Positions 1 to 12,033 of a DNA stretch of 64,000 bases are shown in pieces. Below the pieces are notes generated by a model. It made no database searches and had not been told where the DNA came from. It worked only from the letters and a program-made list of their open reading frames with translations. Each line of letters begins with the position of its first letter. Within the stretch, counting starts at the first letter, position 1. Made by a program: the position numbers and the translations under genes. The stretch is from assembly GCF_000143415.4 (NCBI RefSeq), contig NW_003314302.1:327182-391181 (forward strand), given 5' to 3'. Source of the stretch: Selaginella moellendorffii. Lineage: Eukaryota; Streptophyta; Lycopodiopsida; Selaginellales; Selaginellaceae.

Positions 1-2777
1 AAGAGCTTCCCCATTTTTAGGGCAAACTGGTATCTTATTCATATATTTAAGGATATTCTTTGATAACGTAGAAATATTTATTGCTGGTTTAATTGTACTT
101 GATTAATTGCCAAAACACCCAACATATAATGTATCAGCTGGTTTTTCAATTTGATGATCAAAATACCATTATAAAAATGTCCTAGGTAGGACAGTTCATG
201 TTTAGGGTTGGGATTAGTTAAAACATGTTGTCTGTGTATCAAAAGAATTGAGCAATTGCCAATTTGGCAAGGTTTTACAAGCAACACAAGCAGGCTGGGT
301 TGAGAGGGTGAGTTCCTCCTACTAGGGGATCTAAGCTGAAGAAGAAGATGATATGGAAAAATGGAAAAAGAAATGGTGCTGGTTTTTGACGAGGAAAAAA
401 TTATTCTATTTTTATTTATAAATCTTATAACTCTATAGATCCAACAAGCAATACAAAAGTCTTTTATGTTCTAAAGTGAGGTCTAAACAAGGTGATCAAA
501 TATAATAAGATCCCCAAAATTAAGAGTCAGAAGATGGAGAAGCTTCTCCATTAGAGCAAAATGGTGCCTAATTCATAGATTGAAGGATATTATTTGTTTA
601 ATGTTAACATATTTAAAATTACTATTAATATTTTTAATAATTTCTATCAGCTAATTGTTAATATTTATTTATATTAATTTTTTACTTCTTTTAAATTTAA
701 TTAATAACACATAGTTATAAGCTATCATTTTAACAAACCTATTTTATAGAACTTGATATTATTTTCCACTTTTATTTTCTCTAAAATTCTAAAATGTCTC
801 AAATTTTTCTAATATATAGTAGCTGGATTTGATGATCATGTACACTATATAACAATGTACCAGACACCTTTGTAAGTGGCCGGTACCATTTGAAATTTTT
901 AGTTCAACTTAAATATAGAAGGGTATAGTGCTGCATACACTATTTTTGCAGATTGTGATGTTAAAGTTAGCATGACTAGCTTAGGATAAAAGCTAGACTC
1001 TTTATACAAGCCCTCAAATTCAATTAGCAGGCTAAGAACACAAGAATCAAGATTTAAGACAAGGGAAGCTCGAATAAAAAATCATGTCTCTTGAATAGTG
1101 TGAGATAAAGTTTTCTCCTTGGATTTAGAGACACCATTAGTCTATATCTAGTACTTTCCAAGACAACATGAGCCTTGTGCTTTGACATTGTTATTCACTC
1201 AACATAAGAATCATGCTTTGAATTGTTGTTTGGCAAAAGCAGCCACTAGTTTAAGATGAAGATGTTATGTTAGGTAATATAAAAAAAAAATCGGAAATTT
1301 TCTTTATAAAATTATAATGCAAATTATTATTAATATAAAAACCATGACAAGCTTGCAAAGCTATATTTTCTTTTTACTTCACAGTCATTGTGGAACAAAT
1401 AAATAAACAGAATAGAGCTAGGCTCTTATTAAGTGAGAGACTTACATGGTAGTGAAGAGTGCTCTTGAGAAATTCATTTGGCACATGTCTTGATTCCTTC
1501 CCTTTCCTCTTGTGAATCAGTGCCAGGATCTTGCCCCATAATACAATAGCAAGATAAAGATCTCTTAGAATGAGACACAAAGAGAGAGAGCCTATGATCA
1601 CCCCTTCTAAAGACCAAATGTCATAAATTAGTTTCTAGATTCCGTCACCACCCATTAGAAGTTTTAAAATATTAACCATTTGATTAATAGCATATTCACA
1701 GATCTTAAATAATTAATCAAGATCAAATGTGACTCTCAAGAACTAGATCATGCATATATAAGATTATGCAATTGAGCAAGGATGTATTCAATCTGTTATA
1801 TCTGGGTATCAAATGAAATTGCCAAGTAATAGTCACTCTAGTTGGAGCAGAGAGTTTTCATTGCAACTTGCAAGTTCCATAATATCTAGACTCCCTTGAA
1901 ATTTGCCAATGGTGTTGTAGTTTGCCAAAAATGTTTTCACCATCCTTAATCAATGTTTATACAATTTTCTGATCATTTTGCTCATTTACCTTTCAAAGAG
2001 GGAGCTATGCAGCTACACTGTCATTTGGGCTATCTCCAAAATTGTTAATTACTACAAGCTCATCAGCATGTGTTCAAACACTGGAAATCCTATAGATAAA
2101 CTATATATGTATATAGTTTTATTAGGTATTAAATTTTGTATACTATTTTTCTTAAATATATTTTTATTTATAATTAAAAGTTTTTAATATAATTTCTATT
2201 CTATATATAAAAAATGTCTTGTAAAATATTATATAGTATATAAACTAAAATCATATATATTTATTATCATTTTCATTCTATTAAATAAATATATATAAAT
2301 ACTAGATATTTAATTTAGAAAATAGAAGATTTTAAATTAAAAATATTTCTCAGCCATACTATAAAAGGAACATCTAAAGATTTTATTTTAAATGTTAGGG
2401 TTTGGAAGCAAGTTCTCTCACAGCACAGCCACACAATGTCCACAACACTGCAGCCACACCACTCATACCACAGCCACCAACAGCCGCTAGCAAAGCTCCC
2501 ACAAGGTAAGGGTCTCCACTTAGGAGCAAGGCATGACATTGAAATGTCAATCACAGATTTGGGCTGGGATCTAGAGCATGGTAGGAAGATCTAGGGCCAT
2601 AAGAGGAGGGTAGGCCACTCTCCTTGCTTCTATACACTCAATAGATCTTTGATAGGGTGGCTTGCTTCAATGTTGGAATTTGCAATATGACCCTCAAAGC
2701 ACATGTTAAACAATGTTGAGTAGAGCACGATGCCCTCTCCCTCTATAGTGAGAGCCATATACAAAGGACAAACTAGG
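1..2777. other. AT-rich intergenic DNA, no gene seen
   Basis: Long runs of A and T, with stops in all frames. The longest open frames (under 80 codons) have no recognisable domain and no GC-rich coding character like the genes further on. Nothing else could be recognised here. Confidence 0.7.
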
Positions 2778-2971
2778 TGTAAGCTACTGAGTTTGGACTT
2801 CCCAGGAGGTCACCTAGCCCAGTACTATTCAAACCCAAGGACACTTAACCTCAAGTATCCCAAAACCCTTAACCGATTGGAAAAGGGGGTGCACTTTTAT
2901 TCATAGGCCCTTTCCCTCTATATTTGAACCCCATGGATCGTCTCTCAAGTCGTTCTCTTTAGTTGCTTACA
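2778..2971 (-). mobile_element. Solo LTR of a Cassandra-type TRIM (5S rRNA-bearing)
   Basis: Read on the minus strand it starts TGTAAGCAAC and ends GTAGCTTACA, so it has TG...CA ends. The stretch at about 2795-2848 matches the 3' half of plant 5S rRNA, including the C-box-like GGTGACCTCCTGGGAAGTCC (one base differs here, in the GGGTGACC part). The element is bounded by a perfect 5-bp direct repeat, CTAGG, at 2773-2777 and 2972-2976, the target-site duplication expected of an LTR element. No internal region or second LTR follows, so it is a solo LTR left by LTR-LTR recombination. The same LTR recurs near 11.1 kb and 59.7 kb. Cassandra is an established non-autonomous plant family whose LTRs carry a 5S sequence. 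Confidence 0.88.
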
Positions 2972-3479
2972 CTAGGCTAAAGCCAGAAAAAAAAAAAAAC
3001 AAAAAGGAAAGCCAAGGTTGATTGGTATAATGCTTTCTTTTTCATTTCTTTCCTTTAATTCCATACGCTTTTTATCACTTCTATTTTTTATTTTTTGTCT
3101 ATCCACAAGCCAGCTGAGTTGTGACACCCTACCTTAAAGCACAACTTCTCCAACAATCACTATGGAGAAAATGCTTGAGGACCTTGTCAAGTTCTCTCCT
3201 ATCCTCGATCAAAATAAATTTCTTTCTTTTAAGTAAGACCTTTCTTTCTACTCTTCTAGCTTTCTTGGCTATAACGAACAAGAATTGCTAATTTATTTTC
3301 AACTCATCAACTGTCTATGGCTAGAAGTAGAGGGCAAGAAGGTATGGCTGACCATTGTGACTCTCAAGACTCTTAGCAAAGGATTTCAGTCAAATCATAG
3401 TGTTTTAAAGCTTTTTGTGTTGATTTATTTTTCCTTTTAGGTGGAAGCTACTGCCTTTTGCCAAGAACTTCATCGAGAG

Positions 3480-4600
3480 GTACTCTAAGACATAAGTCCT
3501 TAAGTTTCAAAATGGAGCCAAAAGTGTGCCATATAGCAATGGTTGAAATAGAATTCCAATGAGTATATCATATTTGAACCAAAAGTTTTGACTCAAAAAG
3601 TCAAGAGTGGGAGTGAAACTCTTAAAAAAGTACTCAAGAAATGAGCACAAAATGATCAATAAATGAGTTTCTATAAAGGGACACAAGAAAGACCAATATA
3701 TAACATGTGTTATAATAGATGGAAATATTGGGACCAAATCTAAGATCAAGTTTGAAATCAAGTTCAAGACCGAGTTTGAGATGGAAGTTTAGACCAGGTC
3801 CAAGATGGAGTCCGAAGCTAAAGCTAAGACTGGGTCTAAGATGGAGTCTGAGTCTAAGACCAAGACCAAATCGAAATCAAGACCAAGTGCAAGTCTAAGT
3901 CTAAGTTCAAGTTTGGGTTCAAGTCCAAGTTTGAGTCCAAGGGTGAAACCCCAAAACAATCATCTCCTAAAACTTAGGGGATTTAGTAAATCTCTATAAG
4001 ATAATAGAGGGAGGGACCCCATTGGAATCAATGTGGCTAATGAAGACCAATGTGACCAACGAATGTTATACCCATATAGGGATGATGATATGAACATTGG
4101 AAAGTCTAAGGCTAAACTTGACATAAATGGATAAATGGGATAATTTAGCGTGAAGTGTTCAAGAGTTAATTTTAGCTCTCTTGGGGGATCAAATGGTTAA
4201 TACTCCTAATCCAAGTGTGGGTGGCACTATTTTGTGTGGATTATAAAAACCTCACTTTAGTTATATAGCTAGGGCACCTTAGCGGCAAAAGGTGGGGGGA
4301 GTACCCACAAAGCTCATGTTATGCTATGGTGTTTTAAAATGTCATCCTAAAATTCTAAATTATGAAAAGGAAGAGGAATGGTTCTTTTGCTTGATGACCA
4401 AGAATATAGTTATATGATGAGGAAGTCTTAGAAGTTAATGGGACTTCCAGCCTTAGACTAATGGTGGTGTTAGCAAGTATTGCCATGTACAAAGAGGGAC
4501 TTAATAGGGATCAAAGAAGGGATATTAGGGGATGGTATTTTTTATATCTTAAGGCATCCTAAGAATGCTAAAGTGTGGTTATGGAATGACCATATGTGAA
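3480..4600 (+). repeat. Dispersed repeat family A, copy 1 (carries a minisatellite)
   Basis: This stretch matches, in reverse complement, the sequence between about 56.9 and 58.4 kb. Shared landmarks are the 'gtggagccaaaag' end, the minisatellite core, and a downstream tract with 'ccaagtgtgggtggcacta' and 'ctagggcacc'. No coding capacity is evident outside the repetitive core. It is probably a decayed transposable element, but no terminal repeat or target duplication could be fixed. Confidence 0.65.
3755..3960 (+). repeat. Degenerate 12-bp minisatellite core
   Basis: Tandem, diverged units of the type aagatggagtcc / aagaccaagacc. Read as codons on this strand they give lysine/glutamate/serine/threonine-rich stretches such as KMESESKTKTKSKS. 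The same unit, in opposite orientation, makes up the core near 57.6-58.2 kb. Confidence 0.7.
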
Positions 4601-4878
4601 TTTATGTTTTATGTAAATTTTTATAATAATTTAATTAAAATTAGATAATCAAAGTATATAAAATTTGTAAATATAATGATTTTATAGAGCATAAATATTT
4701 ATGGTGACTTTGAATAAGCTTTCCAATGAATATAAAGTAAGCAACACCTGAAGTGGAGAAGTAGTATGTTCATTAAAAAGTGAGTGTAACATCATGACTA
4801 CTGACTTAAATGAAATATTTAATATTTTATTCTCCAAGTATGATACAATGTTGCTTAATAGAGGATCTTTCTCTTACT

Positions 4879-5826
4879 TCATTTGATTGCTTTCCACCAT
4901 TCTGCTCCAGTTTCCATTACATATATTATAAGATTACCATTGTCTTTTGGGACTAAACTAGTTCTAATATTGCAATGATGACAAAATACATCATTTCCCC
5001 ATACTCTATTATTAAATTGATCTTTGACCAATAAATGAGCATCACCTTGTAGATGTGCATAACATCCATAATGTATTTTGTCATCTTCAATTGTTGTAAA
5101 CCACACTATAGATTTATCATCAGTTTTTATATATTTGAGCCTACAATCATTCATTTCAAGTTTATAAGTCTCTTTAGCTGAGATAATACTATTTCCCTCC
5201 ATAATAAAGCTTCCATGTACATACTCTACCCCATAACCACCCCCAATAATACTATTTCTGTAAGGCCAACAATATTCATCAAAATCATAATTATTATCAG
5301 TCAAGATAAACTTATCCAATTTTATGGTGTTTTCTTGCATCATATCATAAAATGTTTGATAGGATATAACAAATTGCTTAAAATTACATTGTACTTCTCC
5401 AGCAAAAAATTTTCTTTCTTCTGAAGATTCTGCTTTCAAAATTATCTCATTACGAATTGCTGTAAAGCTTTGTCTAAAAATATTATCACTAAATCCTATT
5501 GGATTTGTAGGGTCAGCTGTAAAAAATATAGAAACAAATGGAAAATTTGGAAAGTCTTCAAAGTGTATAGGCCTAAGCACAGAAAATATAAATTTGATCA
5601 CTGTTTGTGAATCAATTCTAATAATATATTCTTTAGATATATTTGGAATGTCATTACCTTGGAAATTATTTATTAAATTTGTCATTTTGACTATCAATAT
5701 ACCAAATTGCTGTAAAGTTAGTGAGAAGGGTTTCCTAATTGAACTTATAACAGGTCTATTAGAAGTTGCAAATTCTATAATAAAAAAATAAAATAGTATA
5801 GTGAAAATTTTTAGTGTTGTAATCAT
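4879..5826 (-). CDS. Secreted bulb-type (GNA-like) lectin-domain protein, 315 aa
   Basis: This is an intronless frame starting at an ATG. Residues 1-22 form a hydrophobic signal peptide, so secretion is likely. Residues about 25-205 are a module I do not recognise, ending in Y-D-x-D-x-x-C-W-x-Y-x-x-S-I. Residues about 207-312 look like a B-lectin (D-mannose-binding) fold: the typical EGNSIIS entry, then three similar subrepeats, one with paired cysteines (C255, C282, C285). The family's mannose motif QxDxNxVxY is eroded in the first subrepeat and close to intact in the third (KDNGNLIIY). Sugar binding is therefore uncertain. The gene is very AT-rich, like its surroundings and unlike the GC-rich gene island at 12-19 kb. 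A frameshifted relative lies at 46.6-47.4 kb. Assignment rests on motif recognition only. Confidence 0.72.
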   Translation of the reverse strand: MITTLKIFTILFYFFIIEFATSNRPVISSIRKPFSLTLQQFGILIVKMTNLINNFQGNDIPNISKEYIIRIDSQTVIKFIFSVLRPIHFEDFPNFPFVSIFFTADPTNPIGFSDNIFRQSFTAIRNEIILKAESSEERKFFAGEVQCNFKQFVISYQTFYDMMQENTIKLDKFILTDNNYDFDEYCWPYRNSIIGGGYGVEYVHGSFIMEGNSIISAKETYKLEMNDCRLKYIKTDDKSIVWFTTIEDDKIHYGCYAHLQGDAHLLVKDQFNNRVWGNDVFCHHCNIRTSLVPKDNGNLIIYVMETGAEWWKAIK

Positions 5827-6099
5827 TTGAAATACTTAATAAAACTTATACCTAGAATGTTAAATAAATATTTTTTATTTACTTAGATATTACTTTTATA
5901 TTGCATTTCTTCTTTTTTTAATCTCATCTGACATAGTTACTATAGCTTAGTTCACCTTTAACTTACTTTTATTAGTTAAAAATAGTGATTTAGCTAGAAG
6001 TAATAATATTACATTGTTATAATTTTTAGTGAGCAATATGTCAGACTGATATAGATATATAAATATTAAGTGACACATGGATTATAAATATTTATAGGA

Positions 6100-6348
6100 C
6101 CAATATATATTCAAACCTAAGTATGCTTAATGCCAAATATCAAAAACCCATAATTAATTGAAAAAGGGGGTACATTTTTATTTATGGGCCCTTTTTCTTT
6201 ATATTTGAACTTTTATGGATTGTCTCTTGAATCATTTTTTTTTAGTTATTTATACAAAAGTGTATCTCCTTTTTCAATTGGTTGGATATTTAGGGTTAAA
6301 CATCCTTAGATTTAAGTAATACTGGGTTAAATGACCTAATGGGAAATT
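6100..6348. repeat. Two decayed Cassandra LTR pieces in inverted orientation
   Basis: About 6105-6255 reads like the Cassandra LTR in the same orientation as the copy at 2.8 kb: 'ttgaaaaagggggtac', 'tatgggccct', 'tggattgtctct'. About 6262-6345 reads like the same LTR in the opposite orientation: 'aattggttgg', 'taatactgggttaaatgacct'. Together they form an imperfect inverted repeat with a very short loop. Both are heavily mutated toward A/T. Confidence 0.6.
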
Positions 6349-7089
6349 AAAATTTAACATATTTTAGGATTTTATTTTTAATATAGTATGACTAGTTTCT
6401 CAATTAGTTTGAGTAGTGATTGATAGGGAGTTTAGCAATACTAATTGCAATATGTGTTTGTGATACTATTCTCATCAATACACACTTAATAAATTACTTT
6501 GTGAGAACCTAAATGAATTATAGGGTAATCTCTCTATATTATGCAAAATGATATGCTAATACTTAGACACTATTTTGCCATCACACACACATATACACAA
6601 AATTATTCAGGAATAATTTGTTAGTTATTTTCAAAATATTACAATATTTTAAAAATATCCCTTAAAATTTTAAATTTTAAATAATTGTTACATATTTACC
6701 ATCTCTATATTTACTGAGGAGTATAGTCACTACTATTGGCCAAGGCAAGAACCAAACCCCAAACTTCTACTTATGGAATTTGAACTTTAAACTTATTATA
6801 CACATCAATGAGTATTTAGGATCAGAATGGATTTATTGTAGTGCATTTTATTTTTAAGAACCGAAGACTCTAAAGGAACTAATGTGGTTAGAGAAATCTA
6901 TTAATTTTTCTATTGTGTAGATTAGCTATTCCATGTAAGACAATTAATCATCCACCCATACTATAGTCCCACAGTGGATTTCATCCATGGATACCCCACA
7001 AGAGGCAGGACATATATATGAATGCCTAATATATACAATTTCAAATTTTAGGGGTAAAAATATACCTTACTCAAGAGTATATTATATTT
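6349..7089. other. AT-rich intergenic DNA, nothing recognised
   Basis: No open frame of note, no recognisable repeat and no RNA gene were seen. Confidence 0.6.
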
Positions 7090-7330
7090 TAAGTAGCCAC
7101 TAATCAATGGAAATCAAATTTATGCCATTTACTTTGATACCATATGTAACACATTTTATTTTTCTCCTCTTAAGCCAACTAAAAAAGGGGCAATTGCTTG
7201 ATAAAAGAGCCCTTAGTGGCTATTTTATCCCCATTTATTTATCATTAAAGGTTCCAAAGATCCATGATGACAGTATATCCAAATTTTATCCCATAATCAC
7301 ATGTACTACACTTATACCCAAATTAAATTT
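7090..7330 (+). repeat. Dispersed repeat family C, copy 1
   Basis: It matches 22080-22270 in direct orientation over about 190 bp. Shared landmarks are 'cttttaagcYaactaRaaaa', 'ttagtggYtattttatcc' and 'gatgRYagtatatccaaa'. It is non-coding and of unknown type. Confidence 0.6.
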
Positions 7331-9600
7331 CTAAATTAGTTGAGGGTTGGACTAAATTAATTTTCATAGCTCTTATAAAGTAGAGTTTTAAAAACTTTAT
7401 ACTACTTTCTTTCACTTTTTTTGCTTTATTTTAGATGGTGCACTTGAGGTGGAGCAAGCATAAGTCTAGACTTTCATCTTGAGGCTGTATCAACTCCTCT
7501 CGTCTGGAAGCTCATCCATTTCATGATTTACTACTCAAGGTTCTTAGGTTTTCTTTACTTGATTTCACTCCCACTATCATCAACATCACTCTCTATTACT
7601 CACTATCACAATCTCTTCATCTCTCTACTTATTACATCACTATTTATCACTCATTACAGTTGTCTAGTTCATATTTCTTCACTTTTCTGATCATGGGGGT
7701 CATATTACCTCTCTCCATCCACATGTGTCTACCAAACTCAAGATATGATGCAAACTATCTCGATGCAATGAGTATAGGTAAATCTAGGACACTTAACAAC
7801 TAATTTTTGAGAGTCAGTTAAATCTAATGCACATAGAACACTAGGCATTACTATGGGCAGACATTTTACCCAATCCCACATTCCTATAGTAGCAAAATAT
7901 AGTGATCTCAATAGATGCCCACAAAGACTACAAACCTTTTCTTGTTCCGCAACAAGCACATATGCTACCAACCACTTTGACCATATTCATAGGTTGCCAA
8001 ATCCTCTCCACTATCACTCCATATAAATTGGCCATCACTATTTTCCATCATTTATCTGTTAGGCTGTTGTGTTCTATCATTCTCATAGTTACCATATTTA
8101 GGCAACACATTTACTTCCATCATTTCAATCCTTTAAAATTTTGAGAATATATGGGCTATGTTTGAGGCACTTTTCAAAGGTGTGGAAGCTATAAGTTGAA
8201 ATCTAGGTAAGTGGTTCTCATACTTAATTTCATGTTTTCATCTTCTCTTTTCTATTTTTCCTTTGTTTTTTTTTTAATTTTATTTTCACTTTTCTCTTCT
8301 CCACTTTGTCTCTTCTTGTTTTAGTATTTAGTTCTTTTATCAAGTTTTCCCACGTGGTTTCCCTTTGACACCAAAACTCCATATTATTTTTCTTCTCTTT
8401 CTCTTTTCTTTGATTTTCTTTGGTCTTTTCTCCTCGCAGCAATAGCCAACATAGAGCATCACCTTGGAGTCTTCATCAAACACTTTGGCTGTGGGTTTTC
8501 ACATGCAATGGAGCTAATGCATTCCTTTGTGGTCACTTGTTAGGAGATAGCTTAAAGCTTTGAGTGAGATTCCTTAAAATATTCTATGGTTAAAATATTT
8601 TAGGGGCATGATTAGATGTTGGAATGCAAAGGTATATTCCCTTTCTTCCCCATTTTTAGAGCAGGACGTTCATATAAGAGAGATTTTTTTAGCAAGATTT
8701 CAGGTGAGAGAGTGTTCTCCCCACCATTGAAAGGCTTCCCTCTTAACAAAATGAGGGTCTGTTACTAAGTGTTGTGCTCAGACACTAAAGACTTCTTGAG
8801 TTTCCTTTATTTTTGGACAATATAAGTCAATTTTCTTCTTTTTGCGGCTCATTGGGGAATTAATTCAACAAATGGGAATCATGGGCTTGTAGTCCTTGTC
8901 AAAATACATGGTTTAGCATCAAGAACTCTTAAAACAAGAATGAAATCCTTTCTCACAACCCAAGTAAGAAAACATCTTGGTAGAAAATATTCTTAAACTC
9001 TTGATTTAGAGCATGAAAATTTATGAAACTAGATGCCAATAAAGACCAAGACTATTTAAAAACTTTTTCTAGAAGTAATATTCACAAAAAAAAAAAAAAA
9101 CTTGAAGAAATTCACTCAATTCTCTCAATCATAGCAAATACTTACCTTAAGAGATAAACACATCAAATCTCAAAGCATAAAACTCTTAAAATCATGTTCT
9201 TGGGCTTGGAAAAAAGTTTTCCACCTCCTTTATAGCTCCATGTAGAAAAAAATAAAATATGTCCTCCTAAGAAATGGTGAAAAGCAAAAAAACCTTTCCC
9301 CATGCTCAAAATAAACAGCATAAGAGAAAAATTGCTCCAAATCACTCCAAACTGACTCAAATTTCACATGCAAACCCTCCCAACTCATGAGCAGATTTAT
9401 TAGAAGAGCTCAAAAAAGATTGAAATGGTGGTGTATTCAACTTATGTCAAACTTCCAAAATTACTATTATGTACTACAGCATGGTCTCAAGCTCCCCTTC
9501 TTCAAGCCAGGGATAGAATCACCTTATAACATTCTTTTCTTATTATGCCAACAATCAAATCATGGATGATGTGACTAAACATGAAGTGTTCACTCAATCA
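7331..9600. other. AT-rich intergenic DNA with an LTR-like fragment
   Basis: No gene seen. The reverse complement of about 8530-8612 ('aaggaatctcactcaaagct', 'ttaagctatctcctaac') resembles 10776-10846. The two pieces look like the same retrotransposon terminus in opposite orientations. The stretch at 8200-8440 is pyrimidine-rich and encodes nothing credible. Confidence 0.5.
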
Positions 9601-9639
9601 ATACATAGATATGCACGATGATGAGTACTTGTGCTGGAG

Positions 9640-10260
9640 GTTGAGGAGATGTGGGACTTTGACACTCTCCTCTAGACATTCAGGAGTATGTTCTTTTAGA
9701 AGGTTTCCATGCAGCAGCTTGTCCAGGACTTATTCTAGTTTCAACAAGGCATGAATGAATTTGTCTTTAACTATACAACACGATTCAAGGCATTTTGGAA
9801 TATCTACCTCAACAAGAGAGCAACATAGGAGGAGTCCATCGGAGTGTCAACCTTTGTACAAGGCCTCAATCCCAAGCTCCATCTAGAAGAAGGTCACCAA
9901 ACACCACCACTAGCAATGTCATGACGCCTACACACTTAGAGATTGAGTTGAAGATGTTTCACAAGCTTGGTGTTTCATTCATTGAGGGGTTTATTTAGGG
10001 ACCCTTAGCAGCTTGTCCATATGCCTTTTCTCATGTCACAACACTACAGCCAGTCACCAAGAAGATGCCCACCACAGTTGAGTCTGCCTTGGCCAAGTTC
10101 AAGGAGTACAAGTTGATCCTTCAGTGGCAGCAGGAGCAATAGAGCAAGCTCATGGAGGAGCTCTAAGCACTGAAGATAGCTGCATAGAACCACCCTCAAC
10201 AACAATCATGTTGGTGTGAGGAGTGCAAGGTTTAGTCACACAACACAACTCATTGTTAGT
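9640..10260 (+). pseudogene. Decayed LTR-retrotransposon gag
   Basis: Joining fragments across several stops gives Gag-like text ('FNYTTRFKAFW', 'STFVQGLNPKLHLE'), followed at 10216-10257 by a CX2CX4HX4C zinc knuckle interrupted by a stop codon (C-E-E-C-K-V-stop-S-H-N-T-T-H-C). This order, capsid-like region then zinc knuckle, is typical of gypsy-type Gag. It is a different family from the two larger gypsy elements, because the sequences do not match. No protease or reverse transcriptase could be recognised downstream. Confidence 0.55.
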
Positions 10261-10775
10261 GACTATATCTAGAGTTGCACTTGCAAAGATAGGTGCCACG
10301 TGAACAAAAAGTCCAACACCAACCATTTTCAGACAACATGGCCCTAGACACCTTTATAAAGTACCATCAGATGCTCCATTAGTGTGCCATTGAAGCACCA
10401 CCAACAAATGATTGCAGCAAATTCCTAATGAATATGATTCATGTGGCAAAAAAGTTCATAGCAAAGGTGGCTATAAGAGCTCAAAGGAAGGCATAGATAA
10501 CAATAGAGGAGTTGAACACCACATTAACACCAGCTTTAGATGTCATTTCCCCTCTAGTTCTCACTGCTTGCAAGTAGCCAAAGGGTCTCCTTTGATGTCA
10601 AGTGGTCACACAAGCAATATTATCGACTAGGTTATGGCAATTCCAATCATGACAACACTTGGCGTTTTTTGTCATCAATTCCCAACTTTACTTCAGAAAC
10701 TTGAGGTCCCAATGCATACTCTTTATATAAACAGGGGAATATACCTCTTCACCACAACATCTCCTCACGCCCCTA

Positions 10776-10910
10776 GAATATTCTAACAGTAGACTATTTT
10801 AAAGAATCTCACTCAATGCTCTAAGCCATCTCTTAACAGTTTTGTAGCGCAATAAACTTGGAGCTTGGTTCTAAATTCATGTATGTTACATTTGGTATCA
10901 AAGGAACTAT
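10776..10910 (+). repeat. LTR-like terminus followed by a tRNA-iMet-type primer site
   Basis: The stretch ends ...tgtatgttaca and is followed directly by tttggtatcaaagga. An LTR ending in CA followed by TGGTATCA(G/A)AG is the usual layout of an LTR with a primer-binding site for initiator methionine tRNA. The upstream part is repeated in inverse orientation at about 8530-8612. The 5' start of the LTR was not located. Confidence 0.45.
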
Positions 10911-11028
10911 CTCAATGATTTTTTGTCAGCCTTTGACTCTAGTTGCATACATAGAGACGTTTTTAGTAGATATGATGTGATATATGTAGGATTAGTTAGA
11001 TTGCACCATTTAATAAGAATGTTATATG

Positions 11029-11135
11029 TATATTTATTTATTGATAAAGGCATGCTGTAAACTCCTAAGTTTGGACTTCATGTATATTTATTTATTGATA
11101 AAAGCATGCGTATTTATTTATTGATAAAGGCATGC
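11029..11135 (+). repeat. Three copies of a ~25-bp unit joined to an LTR scrap
   Basis: The unit tatttatttattgataaa(g/a)gcatgc occurs three times. After the first copy comes a short scrap of the Cassandra LTR end (about 11055-11080, 'tgtaaactcctaagtttgga'), then two more copies, then the real LTR. This looks like duplication of the target/LTR junction. Confidence 0.65.
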
Positions 11136-11573
11136 TATAAGCTTCTGAGTTTGAACTTCCCGAGAGGTCACCCAGCCCAGTACTATTCAAACATAAGGAC
11201 ACTTAACCCTAAATATCCCAAGACCCTTAACCAATTGGAAAAGAAGGTGCACTCTTATTCATGAGCCCTTTCCCTCTATATTTAAACTCCATGGATCATC
11301 TCTCGAATCGTTCTCTTTGGTTGGTTACAATCCACCACGCTTCCCTGTAAATACACACTCTCGTGAATGAAAGTTGAGAGCCGCAGCTCTCCTGAGAGCC
11401 CCGCTCTCTTGACACCCTACCCCTCGGGTCGAGCCCAACAAACTAGACCAGCTAGATATCAATCAACATGTGGTGTGATTCCCTTAGCCAACCAACAGAG
11501 TCGGACCTGAGACCGCTCTAATACCAAATGTAAGCTCCTAAGTTTGGACTTCTTGGGAGGTCACCCAGCCTAG
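11136..11573 (-). mobile_element. Cassandra-type TRIM with a truncated 5' LTR
   Basis: On the minus strand the 3' LTR (11136-11329) is nearly full length and contains the 5S-like segment at about 11153-11206. The internal region is about 200 bp. It borders the other LTR (from 11529) with a primer-site sequence whose minus strand reads TTTGGTATTAGAGC, matching the initiator-Met tRNA primer site. Only the last ~45 bp of the 5' LTR remain; homology stops in its 5S-like part near 11573. There are no coding frames, as expected for a TRIM. Confidence 0.8.
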
Positions 11574-12033
11574 TGATGTATCTGGCTAGCAAGAAAGATT
11601 ATATCTTTCATATATAGATTCTATAAATGATTTTCTATATCTTCATGTAAATTAAGTTGATTATCCGAAGTATTGATAGATGATCTCAATGCCTCATACA
11701 CAAAGTTGTAAGCAACCTTTCTTACTCATAATATTCATGTATTTCAATTTCTTTTTTTACCATTTCAAAAAACATTTCATGGTACTTTTCTAGAGGTGTA
11801 ATAATACAATAAGTTGCAAAAGCATATATACTGTTATAGTGATTGTTGCCATTATTCAAGAAGCCACAAAGCTAATAAAGCAGTTCTTAAAAGTCACTAA
11901 ATTTCCGAGATGGGTTTTGAAGAGGAGTCTTGACAAATACTTAAACTTTGGCATCTACGTTTATCACCTACAAAAGAGTTTAATCTAATTTTTTATTAGC
12001 ATAAAACATATTAGGGCATAAAAGGAAGGAGAG
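11574..12033. promoter_or_regulatory. Upstream region of the TFIIF-beta gene
   Basis: AT-rich DNA. Just before the ATG lies 'catattagggcataaaagg', with a TATA-like 'cataaaa'. No specific site can be defended beyond position. Confidence 0.3.

Noticed and set aside
2315-2554. 79-codon Trp/Cys-rich frame on the minus strand
   Set aside because: It reads through a run of 'cacagccaccaac'-type sequence. No homologous look, no second copy and no promoter signs.
2795-2848. A real 5S rRNA gene
   Set aside because: Only about half of 5S rRNA is matched, with changes, and it recurs inside LTRs with TG...CA ends. It belongs to the Cassandra element.
4879-5826. Horizontal transfer of the AT-rich lectin gene
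   Set aside because: Low GC alone is not evidence, since the surrounding DNA is equally AT-rich and bulb-type lectins are widespread in plants.
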